From: Verrucomicrobiales bacterium
GTDB taxonomy: Bacteria > Verrucomicrobiota > Verrucomicrobiia > Verrucomicrobiales > V1-33
NCBI GenBank assembly: GCA_018003315.1
Contig: JAGNEJ010000001.1
Span: 186,001 to 250,000 of the forward strand
Reading direction: 5' to 3'
Length of the DNA: 64,000 bases
The translations under genes were made by a program, and so were the position numbers. Positions within the stretch are counted from its first letter, which is position 1; each line of letters begins with the position of its first letter. The notes beneath the pieces were generated by a model, which saw nothing but the letters and a program-made list of their open reading frames with translations, had not been told where the DNA came from and searched no databases. Positions 17,365 to 27,575 of this stretch are shown one piece after another.

Positions 17365-18094
17365 CCTGATCATCACCCATCAGCCCGCTCCCTGCGTGGC
17401 CAGAATGTTGGAATGGTGGCACGCCATCGCTCCGGAAAATTCGATCTGGATCGCCTATGGCGGCACCCAGGAGAATTTTTCCCGGATTGCAACGGAACGG
17501 AAACTTTTCCTGGAGTCCGAGCGGCTCCGCCTGCCTGATCCCCAGCGCAGCCGACAGAGCTATCAGGAAATTTTCCAGCAGGTGGTCCGCATGGACCTGC
17601 TGCGCGAATGGCGTCACGTGCATCTCGCTGAGTACGACCAGATCCCTCTGCAACCGGAACTTAACCGGCTTCAGGCGGTGGCACTGCACCGGCAAAAGGC
17701 GGATGTGCTGGGCTACCGGCTGAAGCGCCTCGACGCCACCAACCATCCGCATTTTCTCGCCCACTGGCATGATCCGAAGTTCCGGGACTTCGTTCGCCGA
17801 ATCTCCGTGCGTCCGGAAAAAAATGTTATCCTGTCCATGTATGGATTCGGTTCCTTCTGGACTGCGGAAGCCTTCCGGGCCGTCGCGGAGGTGGAGGAAC
17901 CGCTGCCGGTCTATCTGGAGATTTTCATGCCAACGGTGGCGCATCACCTTGGTTTTCGGGTGCGGGGCATTGCTGAACCACCCGAATTCAACACCCATGC
18001 CGGCAACGTCGCCCGATTCCTGGAAAAGGCGCGGGCGGACGGCATCTGGAATCTCCATCCCGTAAAAGACAAATGGAACGTTTCGACTATCTGA
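17348..18094 (+). CDS. Unknown protein, possible glycosyltransferase, in glf operon
   Basis: A 248-residue soluble protein, MSDTLNLIITHQPAPCVARM at the start. It has a Rossmann-like beginning and the segment WRHVHLAEYDQIPLQPELNR, which resembles the acidic metal-binding region of GT-A-type enzymes (LxEYD), and many aromatic residues. No family was recognised with certainty. It overlaps both its upstream neighbour (17 bp) and glf (22 bp), so the three are translationally coupled. A galactofuranose-linked transferase is a reasonable but unproven guess. Confidence 0.55.
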   Translation: MSDTLNLIITHQPAPCVARMLEWWHAIAPENSIWIAYGGTQENFSRIATERKLFLESERLRLPDPQRSRQSYQEIFQQVVRMDLLREWRHVHLAEYDQIPLQPELNRLQAVALHRQKADVLGYRLKRLDATNHPHFLAHWHDPKFRDFVRRISVRPEKNVILSMYGFGSFWTAEAFRAVAEVEEPLPVYLEIFMPTVAHHLGFRVRGIAEPPEFNTHAGNVARFLEKARADGIWNLHPVKDKWNVSTI

Positions 18095-19185
18095 TCGTCG
18101 GCTGCGGCATCGCCGGCATCACCATGGCGGAACGGCTGGCCAACGCCGCTGGGAAAAGCTGCCTGGTCATCGACCGGCGTCCGCACATCGGCGGAAACTG
18201 CTACGACTGCCGCGACGAACACGGCGTGCTCATCCATCCCTACGGACCGCATTATTTCCGAACCAACTCGGAAGCCGTGGTGCATTACTTGAGCCGCTTT
18301 ACCGAATGGCGCCCCACGGAATACCGGGTGCTCAGCTTCATCGACGGCAGCCACTACAACTTCCCCATCAACCTCAACACGTTCGAGCAGATCATCGGCC
18401 GGCCCAGCACCGAAGAGGAAATGAAGCGCACCCTGACCGAGTGGCGGGTGCCTATCAAGGAGCCGCAGAACTCGGAGGAAGTGATCGTCAGCCAGGTGGG
18501 CTGGCGGCTCTACGAGATGTTTTTCAAAAACTACACCATCAAGCAATGGGGCTGTCATCCGCGGGAATTGGAACCATCCGTATGCGGACGCATTCCCATC
18601 CGCACCAACCGCGATGACCGCTACCTGGGCGAGTCATTCCAAGCCCTGCCACGCGACGGCTATACCGCGCTGTTCGAGCGGATGCTGGCATCTCCCCGCA
18701 TCTGTGTCAAAACTGGCGTCGATTTCCAGGAGGCCGCCAAATTCGCCAAATGGGAAAAGCTCATCTACACCGGGATGATCGACGCCTATTACGATTTCCG
18801 TTTCGGCCGTCTGCCCTATCGCAGCCTGCGCTTCGAGCACGAACACCATGCGATGCATTTTTTCCAGCCGGCCATGCAGGTAAATTTCCCGAATGAGCAG
18901 GAGTTCACCCGCATCATCGAAATCAAGCATGCCACCGGCCAGCGGATCGAAGGCACCAGCATCATCAAGGAATACCCGCAGGAATTCGGCCCCGGAAAGG
19001 AAGCCTACTACCCGGTGCCCACCGCTGCCAGCAGCCGAATTTACCAGCGCTACCGCGAACTGGCCGATCGCGAGCAGGATGTGATTTTCATCGGACGGCT
19101 GGCGTCCTATCGCTACTACAACATGGACCAGGTGGTCGCCGCGGCACTGACCCGCTTCGCAAAGCTGTTCCCCGCCGCGGAATAA
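18073..19185 (+). CDS. glf: UDP-galactopyranose mutase
   Basis: A flavoenzyme converting UDP-galactopyranose to UDP-galactofuranose for surface glycans. It has 370 residues, typical length. The FAD-binding motif is at the start, YLIVGCGIAGITMAERLA, followed by DRRPHIGGNCYD. Conserved HPYGPHYFRTNS, FFKNYTIKQWGCHPREL and RIPIRTNRDDRYL are present. The C-terminal IFIGRLASYRYYNMDQVV is the standard FAD-contacting end. It overlaps the preceding gene by 22 bp. Confidence 0.95.
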   Translation: MERFDYLIVGCGIAGITMAERLANAAGKSCLVIDRRPHIGGNCYDCRDEHGVLIHPYGPHYFRTNSEAVVHYLSRFTEWRPTEYRVLSFIDGSHYNFPINLNTFEQIIGRPSTEEEMKRTLTEWRVPIKEPQNSEEVIVSQVGWRLYEMFFKNYTIKQWGCHPRELEPSVCGRIPIRTNRDDRYLGESFQALPRDGYTALFERMLASPRICVKTGVDFQEAAKFAKWEKLIYTGMIDAYYDFRFGRLPYRSLRFEHEHHAMHFFQPAMQVNFPNEQEFTRIIEIKHATGQRIEGTSIIKEYPQEFGPGKEAYYPVPTAASSRIYQRYRELADREQDVIFIGRLASYRYYNMDQVVAAALTRFAKLFPAAE

Positions 19186-19199
19186 GCCGGTCGGCGTCG

Positions 19200-20618
19200 T
19201 CAGGCCAGCACGCCCTTCACCACTTTTCCGGCCACATCTGTTAGGCGAAAATCCCGTCCCTGAAACCGGTAGGTCAACCGTTCGTGGTCCACTCCCAGCA
19301 GGTGGAGCAGGGTGGCGTGGAAATCATTCACATGAACGGGATCCTGAGCGGCAGCGAAGCCGAAATCATCGGACAGGCCGTAGGTTCCCGGCTTGATGCC
19401 GGCGCCGGCCATCCAGAAGGTGAAGCAGTCGCGGTGGTGCTCGCGCCCGTATTCCAGCGGCTCTTTGCGGATGCGGCCTTGCGAATAACAGGTGCGTCCG
19501 AATTCCGATCCCATGATGACCAGGGTGTCCTTGAGCATTTCCCGCTGCTTGAGGTCCTGGATCAGGGCCGCAGCCGGCTGGTCCACCTCCGCGGCCTGCC
19601 GCGGCATGTCTTTCACAATGTGCCCGTGCATGTCCCACCCCGGGTGGTAGAGCTGGATGAAGCGCACGCCCTTTTCAGCCAGGCGGCGGGCCAGAATGCA
19701 GTTGGAGGCGAAAGATCCGTGGGTCTTTGCATCCGGTCCGTAGAGCGCAAAGGTGCTGTCCGGCTCACCGGCCAAGTCTGTGGCGTCCGGAATCGACTGC
19801 TGCATGCGAAAGGCCATTTCATACTGTTCCAGCCGGGCGGCGACCTCCGCTTCCACACCGCGCTGCATTTCCATTTCCTGCATCCTGCGGAAGTGCGCCA
19901 GCACGGACTGGTCATTGGAGCGGCTGACCCCGGGGGGAGGATTGAGAAAGAGGACCGGATCCTTGGAAGCGCGAAACTGGACACCCTGAAGATGAGAAGG
20001 AAGAAAACCGCTGTCCCACAGCCGTGAGGACAAGGGCTGGTCAATGCCGTGCCGGCTGACCATAACAATGAACGACGGCAGGTCTGCGTTCTCGCTCCCC
20101 AGGCCGTAGGAAATCCACGCTCCCATGCTGGGTCGTCCTGGAAGTTGCGTGCCAGTGTGCATGAACGTCATCGCCGGATCGTGGTTCACGGCGTCCGAAC
20201 GCATGGACTTGATGAAGCACAGGTCGTCGGCCACCTTTGCCAAGTGCGGAAAATAGTCGCTTACCCAGGCGCCGGTCTGGCCATGCTGGGCGAATTTGCA
20301 CGCAGCGCCGACGAGTGGAAAGGCGGTCTGGTTTCCTGACATTCCCAGCAGCTTCTGCTTTCCGCCTTTCAGCGAGTCTGGCAGCTCTTGGCCGAAGCGC
20401 TTTTCCAGCTCGGGCTTGTAGTCGAAGGACTCGAACTGGGTCATGCCTCCGCTCATGAACAGAAAGATGACCCGCTTGGCTTTGGGCGCGAAATGCGGCA
20501 GCCCGGCAAGCCCCGGTCGGGGTGCGGCAGCGCGTCCGTCGCCGGTCAGCAGTTCAGCCAGTGCGATGCCTCCGAGTCCCATCGTGAGGCGGTTGAGAAA
20601 GTGGCGTCGATTGATCAT
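19200..20618 (-). CDS. DUF1501 (sulfatase-fold) exported protein, pair 1
   Basis: A 472-residue member of the DUF1501 family, related to the alkaline-phosphatase/sulfatase fold and widespread in Planctomycetes and Verrucomicrobia. The N-terminus INRRHFLNRLTMGLGG has a twin-arginine-type signal. Typical blocks are KRVIFLFMSGGMTQFESFD, MGAWISYGLGSEN, GVRFIQLYHPGWDMHG, VIMGSEFGRT and GREHHRDCFTFWMAGAG. It lies 15 bp after the PSD1 gene and is always paired with it in these phyla; the pair is thought to act on extracytoplasmic polymers, but no substrate is established. Confidence 0.9.
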   Translation of the reverse strand: MINRRHFLNRLTMGLGGIALAELLTGDGRAAAPRPGLAGLPHFAPKAKRVIFLFMSGGMTQFESFDYKPELEKRFGQELPDSLKGGKQKLLGMSGNQTAFPLVGAACKFAQHGQTGAWVSDYFPHLAKVADDLCFIKSMRSDAVNHDPAMTFMHTGTQLPGRPSMGAWISYGLGSENADLPSFIVMVSRHGIDQPLSSRLWDSGFLPSHLQGVQFRASKDPVLFLNPPPGVSRSNDQSVLAHFRRMQEMEMQRGVEAEVAARLEQYEMAFRMQQSIPDATDLAGEPDSTFALYGPDAKTHGSFASNCILARRLAEKGVRFIQLYHPGWDMHGHIVKDMPRQAAEVDQPAAALIQDLKQREMLKDTLVIMGSEFGRTCYSQGRIRKEPLEYGREHHRDCFTFWMAGAGIKPGTYGLSDDFGFAAAQDPVHVNDFHATLLHLLGVDHERLTYRFQGRDFRLTDVAGKVVKGVLA

Positions 20619-20633
20619 GTGATGAATGGGGGG

Positions 20634-23600
20634 TTATTGTTTCACAACCGTAGCGTCGTGGCTGAGCAGGACACGCGTCACCATGGACAGGGCCGCAACC
20701 TCCATCGGGGTCAGGTTGGGCTCCACCGGGGCTTCACCGGCATTTTTGAGAAACGTCTCCGCGTCTGCCGGGTGGGAAGTGTAATATTCCTGCTGTTCCT
20801 TGAGCAGGCTTTGCAGCTCGGCGGTTTCCGCGGGGGAGATTTCCCTGCCGGTGCACCGCAGGAAGGCATCCCGGATTTGAGCGATGGCGTCTCCAGGAAA
20901 CTGTTTCAATTGGCGCTGTGCCAGAACCCGGGCGCATTCCACAAACTCCGGTGCATTGAGCAGAGCCAGGGCCTGCAGCGGGGTGTTGGTGCGCTCCCGG
21001 CGCATCTTGCAGAACTCCCGGGTAGGACCATCGAACACCGTCAGGGTTGGCAGCGGCATGGTGCGCTTCCAGAAACAGTAAACACTGCGCCGCCAGAGCG
21101 CCTCGCCGTGGTCCTGTTCGTAAGGGGACTGCACGCCGGAGTCGGCATACAGGTTAGGCGTTTGATAAGGTTTCACCGGTGGTCCTCCCATTGTGCGGAC
21201 GAGCAGCCCGGCTGCGGAAAGTGCAGTGTCACGCAGTTGCTCCGCACTCAGACGGAACCGGGGGCCGCGGCCTAGCAGGCGATTTTGCGGATCCTCCTGC
21301 AAGAGCCGTTTGTCCGTCGGCACGCTGCTCTGACGATACGTGGAGGACAGGGCGATCTGCTTGCACAGGCGCTTCACGTTCCAGCCGTGGTCCATGAAAT
21401 CACACGCCAGCCAGTCCAACAGTTCCGGGTGGGTGGGCAGGTCGCCCTGGATGCCAAATTCCTCCGCGGTGCCCACCAGTCCGCGACCGAAAAACATCTG
21501 CCACAGGCGGTTTACAAACACCCGTGCGGTTAGGGGATTGTTCCGGTCCACATACCATTTCGCCAGCCCCAGCCGGTTTTTGGGCAACCCTGCCGGCATG
21601 GGAAACAGCTTCAGCGGGACATCCGCGGTGACTATTTCTCCCGGTTGATCCCACTGGCCGCGCAGCATCACATGGGTTTCCCGCGGCACCGCGGCTTCCT
21701 TCATGACCATGAGTTCCTGCGCGTTGTTGGCCACGTCATCCTGGGCGGTGCGCAGATCATGGACCTTTTTCCATGCTTCCTGCCACGGCGCGTCGTGATC
21801 GCGCAGGTAGGCGACAAACCAGCTTTCCGGCGTGGTATCCGACGTGACATCGGCCTCCCCTGCCATTTCCACCGGTGAAAGCTGGCGGTCGAAAACCTTG
21901 AATTCGTCGAAGGCTCCGTTTTTTACCCCCATGTCATTGTAGCGCCAGGCGAGGGACAGATCGACAACCGGCGTGCCGTTGTCCTGGATCTTGCTGGTGT
22001 CAAAGTCGCCCCACTCTTTCCGGTAAAGAATGTCGCGGTAGAGATTGTCGGAAACCACCGTGGTTTCCACCGGCTTGCCATTCAGGTAGAGCCGCATTCC
22101 CGCCGCTTTGCTCGAACCATCATAAGTCACCCCCAAATGCGTCCACTGGCCGATCAGCAGTTTTTCCTTGCCGCGGATGCGAATGCTGTTTTCAGGTGCA
22201 AAGTGGCTCAGGGAAAATTCCGGAAACATGTTTTCCAGGATGACCTCGTATCCGCGGCTGGCGGCGTCGAGTCCCCCGCGGGTCCGGTGCAGCAGCACGC
22301 TGCGTTCCTGCGCCTCGCCCGGACGATACCACAGCGAAAAACTGAACGCATCACTGCGGCGAAACACCCCGCGGTTTCCGAATGATATGGGAAAATCACC
22401 CCCGACCAGCAACGCGGTCCCGTGCCCCGGCGGTCCCTGCACCAGTTCCGGAGTGACCCGTGACATGCCTGGGTCCTGCGGGTTCATCTCGTCGGTGATG
22501 ATTTTCAATTCGCTCTTCTTGGCGCGTTCCCGAAATTCAAATCGATACCACGCCGTGGGTGCCGCTGCTCTGGGCAGGCCGTTCTGGCGCTGCCATGCCG
22601 CATACCGAACGGCTGCCGCCTCTCGAATTTGCTGCAGCTGCGCCTCCGCCCTCGCGGTTTCCTCCTTCAGCGTCCTCACCTTTTCCTGCGTGTCCGCGTC
22701 CTCCAGCAATACCGATGGCGCCGGAATGCCGGAGGTCTGCCGCGAGTAAAGCCCCAGTTCATTGATGTTATTGAGGAAGGCGGAAAATCCGTAGTAATCC
22801 TTCATCGTGATCGGATCATACTTGTGATCGTGGCAGCGGGCGCATTCCACACTGAGGCCCAGAATGGCCGTGGCATTGGTCCGCACGCGGTCGGCAACAT
22901 GCTCCTGACGAAATTCCTCCTCGTTGCTCCCCGCCTCGTTTGACTGCTGCACCAGACGGTTGAACACCGTGGCCACCAATTGATCCTGCGTGGGGTTGGG
23001 CAGGAGGTCCCCGGCGGTTTGTTCGGTCAGAAACTGGCTGTAGGGCATGTTCCCGTTGAAGGCCCTAACTACCCAGTCGCGGTACGGCCACACGGGGCTT
23101 TCGGCATCCTCATGCCGACCATACGTGTCCGCATAGCGCGCAGCATCCAGCCAGTCGCTCGCCATGCGTTCGCCGTAGGCCGGACTGGCCAGCAGGCGGT
23201 CCACCACACGCTCATAGGACTGCTCGGACGGCTCCTTCAAAAAGGCCTCAATCTCCTCCGGAGTTGGGGGCAGTCCGACCAAATCCAGCGTGACGCGGCG
23301 CAGCCACGTCGCCCGATCCGCCTTTGGTGCTGGTCGAATGCCTTCCTTCTGCAGGCGCTGCAGCACAAACGAATCAATGGCACTGCCCGCATTGAAATCT
23401 CCTGGCGCAGCGGCAGCCGAAGAAGGCCCGCTCCCCCCGTTTTCGTTTTCGGATTTCTTGGCGGACTTGGCTTTCCCTGCTGGTTTTGTCTTCGATGCGG
23501 ATTTTGCGGACCCTGTTGCCTCTGCACCTACGTCTTCATTGGAAACCTTAGACAACTGCGGGACCGGCGGCGACTGCGGGGCCACGAACGCCCAGTGCGT

Positions 23601-24077
23601 CTCGTAATGCCCCCCCTGGGCCACCCACCGTTTCAGCAGCTCCTTTTGCGCTTCCGTCATCTGGTGGCGGCTTTCCGGCGGCGGCATCACGTCATCCTCA
23701 TCCTGGGTGAAAAGACGTTTGATGGCTTCGCTCTCGTCCGGGTCACCCGGCTTGATCGCTCCCTTCGCCACCGCCTCGGCCTCCACATCCAGCCTCAGTT
23801 TCCCTTTGCGCTTTTTTTCATCCGGCCCATGGCAGGCATAGCAATTTTCCGCCAGGATGGGCCGCACCTGAAAGTTGAAACTGATCTTGGGCGCAGGCGT
23901 CGCAGGCACCCGGGCCGAGGCCGCCGGAGATTCGGACTTCTTCGCCTGGGTTTTGGATTTGGAGGACGCGGTTGCGCGAGAATTCCTGGCCGCACCGCTG
24001 ATCGCGGGCAGCAGCGCAGCCAGAATTCCCGCCAAGGCCAACAATCGCCCAGTTTGCAGGGGGGACAGAGGTTTCAT
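20634..24077 (-). CDS. PSD1-domain cytochrome c-like protein (DUF1549/DUF1553) with LamG-like domain, pair 1
   Basis: A 1147-residue exported protein starting MKPLSPLQTGRLLALAGIL (signal peptide). Residues about 60-160 contain the planctomycete cytochrome c module with heme motif NCYACHGPDEKKRKGKLRLD. A Lys/Ser-rich linker follows, then DUF1549 (LDLVGLPPTPEEIEAFLKEP, MASDWLDAARYADT, ECARCHDHKYDPIT). A concanavalin/LamG-like domain comes next (HGTALLVGGDFPISFGNRG...FSFSLWYRPGE). The C-terminal DUF1553 has NPLTARVFVNRLWQMFFGRG and TNTPLQALALLNAPEFVE. The longer upstream start has no signal peptide and was rejected. DUF1501 follows 15 bp downstream. Confidence 0.9.
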   Translation of the reverse strand: MKPLSPLQTGRLLALAGILAALLPAISGAARNSRATASSKSKTQAKKSESPAASARVPATPAPKISFNFQVRPILAENCYACHGPDEKKRKGKLRLDVEAEAVAKGAIKPGDPDESEAIKRLFTQDEDDVMPPPESRHQMTEAQKELLKRWVAQGGHYETHWAFVAPQSPPVPQLSKVSNEDVGAEATGSAKSASKTKPAGKAKSAKKSENENGGSGPSSAAAAPGDFNAGSAIDSFVLQRLQKEGIRPAPKADRATWLRRVTLDLVGLPPTPEEIEAFLKEPSEQSYERVVDRLLASPAYGERMASDWLDAARYADTYGRHEDAESPVWPYRDWVVRAFNGNMPYSQFLTEQTAGDLLPNPTQDQLVATVFNRLVQQSNEAGSNEEEFRQEHVADRVRTNATAILGLSVECARCHDHKYDPITMKDYYGFSAFLNNINELGLYSRQTSGIPAPSVLLEDADTQEKVRTLKEETARAEAQLQQIREAAAVRYAAWQRQNGLPRAAAPTAWYRFEFRERAKKSELKIITDEMNPQDPGMSRVTPELVQGPPGHGTALLVGGDFPISFGNRGVFRRSDAFSFSLWYRPGEAQERSVLLHRTRGGLDAASRGYEVILENMFPEFSLSHFAPENSIRIRGKEKLLIGQWTHLGVTYDGSSKAAGMRLYLNGKPVETTVVSDNLYRDILYRKEWGDFDTSKIQDNGTPVVDLSLAWRYNDMGVKNGAFDEFKVFDRQLSPVEMAGEADVTSDTTPESWFVAYLRDHDAPWQEAWKKVHDLRTAQDDVANNAQELMVMKEAAVPRETHVMLRGQWDQPGEIVTADVPLKLFPMPAGLPKNRLGLAKWYVDRNNPLTARVFVNRLWQMFFGRGLVGTAEEFGIQGDLPTHPELLDWLACDFMDHGWNVKRLCKQIALSSTYRQSSVPTDKRLLQEDPQNRLLGRGPRFRLSAEQLRDTALSAAGLLVRTMGGPPVKPYQTPNLYADSGVQSPYEQDHGEALWRRSVYCFWKRTMPLPTLTVFDGPTREFCKMRRERTNTPLQALALLNAPEFVECARVLAQRQLKQFPGDAIAQIRDAFLRCTGREISPAETAELQSLLKEQQEYYTSHPADAETFLKNAGEAPVEPNLTPMEVAALSMVTRVLLSHDATVVKQ

Positions 24078-24282
24078 TCGGAACCTAGAATTTTGGATTG
24101 AACGCCCCGGCAGACAAAGGACAAGGATGTCATTGTTCGTAACGGCACCCGACAGCGGATGTTCGGAAATCCTGCCCCGCAGGAACCGTGACGTGCATCG
24201 AAACCGCCTCCTCACTGGCGACCCTGGCTGCGCCAATCCCAACCACCCCACACACTCGCCCCACCTGCGATCGTCGGATGCG

Positions 24283-24314
24283 TCTGCTCTAGAAATACTG
24301 CTAGTGTGAGCAGA
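24283..24314. repeat. Inverted repeat between PSD1 gene and RAYT copy 2
   Basis: TCTGCTC (24283-24289) and GAGCAGA (24308-24314) form a perfect 7-bp inverted repeat with CTAG on both sides of the loop. The 309-bp space 24078-24386 upstream of the PSD1 start holds no gene. The repeat may be an operator for the PSD1 operon or a REP-like hairpin related to the adjacent RAYT. No matching hairpin was found at RAYT copy 1. Confidence 0.35.
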
Positions 24315-24373
24315 TCACCATCGATGACATCCTTCCCCGGAGCAGAATCCGGCACGTCAAATCTGTCACCCCT

Positions 24374-25402
24374 TCATTCATTCTTCAAATCCCGCAGCGC
24401 ATACAGCCCGGCATCGTGCTCCAGTATTCGCAAACGACGGGCGCCCGTGGTGCGCTTCGGCCCAAATCGCTCCCGCGCACCGGCGAAGATTTCGTCAACA
24501 AACTCCCGACTCCCCACCACCGCCCCCGCCGTGAAATGCCGAACCCGCAGCCGCACCACGTCGGCCAGCCCCAGCTTGCCCCCGGCTTTCAGCACGGCCT
24601 CGATCTGCTCCACCGCAAAGCCCTTCCTGCCAGGAGTCGCTCCGTCGGCTTTCACCTCCTGACCCTCCCAGTAAATCCATTTCCGATACACCGTCTGCGC
24701 CTCATCCCAACGCATCGCAGCCGCAGTCTCCAGCTTCTGCCGCCGCAAAGCACCCACCGCCATCGCAATGCCCCGCCTAGCCAAGCGTCCTCCGCCCACC
24801 GCCTCCCCATAGCCGCTCCACTGGTATTCCTTCGGATCACTCGCCAGCCCGGCCCGGACCGGATTCAAATCAATGTAGGCCGCCATCGTCGCCACCGCAT
24901 TGCCCGCTCCCTCCACCAGCACACTGGCAAAACGCTCCTCCCACAGCGTCCCCTTGCGCCCGTGTTTCCGGTTATACCATTTGGAAAACCCCAGCTTCAA
25001 CGCCTGCACAAAGGCGCTGAGATCGAACATTCGCCTCCACAGCGCCGCCAGCACTTTTGGAATCTCCCCCGCACAACCATTGCGCCGCCACAGGCCAAAC
25101 AAATCCCGATACGCCCGCGCCTTCCTCTTCCCCAAAGTCCCCTCCAAATGCGCCAGCATCGCCTCCTCATCCAGCATCTGTTCCGGGCGTTCTGGCACCT
25201 CCACCAGGATGTGAAAGTGATTGGACATCAGACAGTAAGTGATGACCCGCAGCCCTCCAAACCCCTCAAACTTTCGCATCAACCCGCGAAACACCCGCTT
25301 CGCCTCCTCATCGAACCAAAAGGCCCGATTGACAATGCGGCTGGTGACATGAGCCAGCATCGGATGACCCGGTGCAGGACGAAAGCGGTGGCGTGATGGC
25401 AT
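24374..25402 (-). CDS. REP-associated tyrosine transposase (RAYT), copy 2
   Basis: A 342-residue Y1/HUH transposase nearly identical to the copy at 3-4 kb. The HUH motif (CLMSNHFHILVEV), putative catalytic Tyr (MAAYIDLNPVRAG) and SKWYNRKHGRKGTLWEERF are intact, so it could be active. The start MPSRHRFRPAPGHP lies just outside the region shared with copy 1; MLAHVTSRIVNRAF is an internal alternative. It lies directly after the truncated polyvalent-protein gene, on the same strand. The two copies have drifted by about two dozen residues, so the duplication is not the most recent event here. Confidence 0.88.
   Translation of the reverse strand: MPSRHRFRPAPGHPMLAHVTSRIVNRAFWFDEEAKRVFRGLMRKFEGFGGLRVITYCLMSNHFHILVEVPERPEQMLDEEAMLAHLEGTLGKRKARAYRDLFGLWRRNGCAGEIPKVLAALWRRMFDLSAFVQALKLGFSKWYNRKHGRKGTLWEERFASVLVEGAGNAVATMAAYIDLNPVRAGLASDPKEYQWSGYGEAVGGGRLARRGIAMAVGALRRQKLETAAAMRWDEAQTVYRKWIYWEGQEVKADGATPGRKGFAVEQIEAVLKAGGKLGLADVVRLRVRHFTAGAVVGSREFVDEIFAGARERFGPKRTTGARRLRILEHDAGLYALRDLKNE
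24387..25384 (-). mobile_element. RAYT element, copy 2
   Basis: Same-orientation near-copy of 2990-3988. Its 5' side ends within about 60 bp of the broken 3' end of the polyvalent-protein gene. Confidence 0.6.
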
Positions 25403-26702
25403 ACGAGTGCAGCGTAGACTGGAATTGTGATCGTGCAATACTTTTATAATAATGTTTCTGATAAATTAAGTTCTGCTTGGCTTCCGGGGTCGGGGCTTGT
25501 TCGATTTTTCCCCGAACGTCTGGCGGCGGCGTCAGAATTGCTTTGGCCAAGAATTCCCGGTTTCGCTCCGCTGGCGACTTGAATGGGTCTCTCCGGGCTG
25601 CCAGTCCGCGGGCCTGTATAGTGCCAGCCTCCCGGTAGGCCCAGGCAATCGCCTGCATGGTGCGCACTCTTTCCGGTGTCAGTGGCAGCCTGGCCTCCCG
25701 TTCCATGATGATTTGAGCCACCCGCGTCCAGACGGCATCCAACTGGACATTGCCAACGGCCAGCCCGTAGTTCACCACATGGCGCAAGGCTCCGGCGTAG
25801 TCCGTCTCGACAATGTTTCTGGCCAGCTGATCCCATTGCGCAAAGGTTTGCGGATTCATGGTGGCGGCCCGGTAGGCGTCCACCCCCATGATGACAGGAT
25901 CACCAGGCTCCGGCACGCCGTAGGCTCCAAAGCCCGCGCCGAAAGCCAGATCGGGATTGCCTGTTTTTCGGTTGGGAGCCGCTTCTGACGCGGCCTGCTC
26001 CTGTGCCGCGTCCAAGGCATCCAGATCGACGCCGGATTGTTTCAGGAGTTCGGCGAAGGTGTCCGGCTGGGTGCGCAGAATGCTGTCGCTTTGCGGATCG
26101 AATCTCCGGGAAAGCGGGATCACGTTTCCATTGTCGTCGTAGGTGACGGGATCGGCGGATTTGATGTGGTTCGAGTCCAGCATCACCCACACATCTCCCT
26201 CATCCTTGGTGTTTTTCAGAATGATGACGTCGTATTTTTTGCTTCTGACGCCATCCCGAAACCGCGCGTCCCCGCGCTCAAATTGTAATTTCCCCGCCGC
26301 CTGTCCCTCGGCATCTATCACAAGCGGCCTGTCAGAACGGAGGTAGAAGCGCGATGTAATTCCATCCAAACCAAACGCGAATCTGTCCGCGACCTCCCGT
26401 TCATTGCTGAAGAATCCAGCAATCCCATCAAGGTCCGGTTCTTCCGGAATAAATGTCGGAAATTTGGATTTTCTTCCAATCACCGTGATCGGGGTCTTTA
26501 TCCCATTTCGACTTTGGTCGGCCTGGAATCCAATGGTGTCGGCCCAATCTCCGGTGTAGGGAACCCATCCTTTGAATGCTTCATTTTCGTAGCCAGCCGC
26601 TTTCGCGGCACCGTTCACCATCCGCTGCGCCGCCTCCATGTCCCCGCGCTGCACCGCGTCAAGGTAGGCGGCGTCCTGTTCGGGCGTGATGGACTGCGAA
26701 CG

Positions 26703-26759
26703 CAGAATGCTCGGGTTGTCCGGACTGAATTCTCCGCTGTTGGCCGTCGCGGATTTGAT
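26703..26759 (-). repeat. Direct repeat A1 inside polyvalent gene
   Basis: 57 bp identical to 27519-27575. It encodes the module-ending block IKSATANSGEFSPDNPSILR. Confidence 0.85.
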
Positions 26760-27367
26760 CTGATGCCGCGCGTAAACCACAAACGAAATGGAATCCATAT
26801 CCCCATGTTCCGGGAAAATGATTCCATCGAACCCAAGTTGGCGGAAAAATCCGCCCGCATCATCCGTAATGCTTTCGTTGGGAGAGAAATCATTCAACTC
26901 TGCGTCCGAATTTTCGCCCAGCAATTCACGTATCGTTGTGGCTTTGATTCGCCCGCCGCCCGTATTGGGAAACGGAGTGTCCAGCGGGACGCCTTTGGAA
27001 GCCAGCCAATCAAGGATGCGCCGCTGCGTGATTGCCTGCCCGTCATAAATTTCGCGAAAGTCGATAGGGTTCCACATCGCCAGCCACGCATCCGTCGTGG
27101 TGCCGTCGAGCCATTCATCATAGGCATACCTTCCGGCTACAAATGGATCATCAAAACCTTTGTTCAGTGGGCTTCCTAGGCCGGAGGAGGCATATTGAGC
27201 GGCGTATGAAGGGTCTGATGAGAAATGGATTCCGTCGCTTGGGAAAGGAGTGTCATCAACCGCTCCACGCTGCCCTCTTGTCACCACCAGCGGCTCTCCG
27301 TTTTTGTCCACGACTTTGGAGACGGTGGCGGGGTTGACGGAGCTGGTTCCTTCATTTTCAGATGCCA

Positions 27368-27500
27368 GAGCCTCCCAATCCCCAAACCACTCCTTGAACC
27401 GCCGGGTGCGCACCTGCACCCACTGGTGCGGAGTCAACTTCGTCGGCTTTCCATTGGGTGCTTTGAGCCAAGTGCCGTCCGCCTTGGCCCGGCGCTCGAT
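27368..27500 (-). repeat. Direct repeat B1 inside polyvalent gene
   Basis: 133 bp with only about two differences from 28433-28565. It encodes the linker ERRAKADGTWLKAPNGKPT and the following FGDWEA motif. Confidence 0.88.
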
Positions 27501-27518
27501 GTTCTCCGGCTGCGACCT

Positions 27519-27575
27519 CAGAATGCTCGGGTTGTCCGGACTGAATTCTCCGCTGTTGGCCGTCGCGGATTTGAT
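27519..27575 (-). repeat. Direct repeat A2 inside polyvalent gene
   Basis: 57-bp partner of 26703-26759, marking the end of ART-like module 1. Confidence 0.85.
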
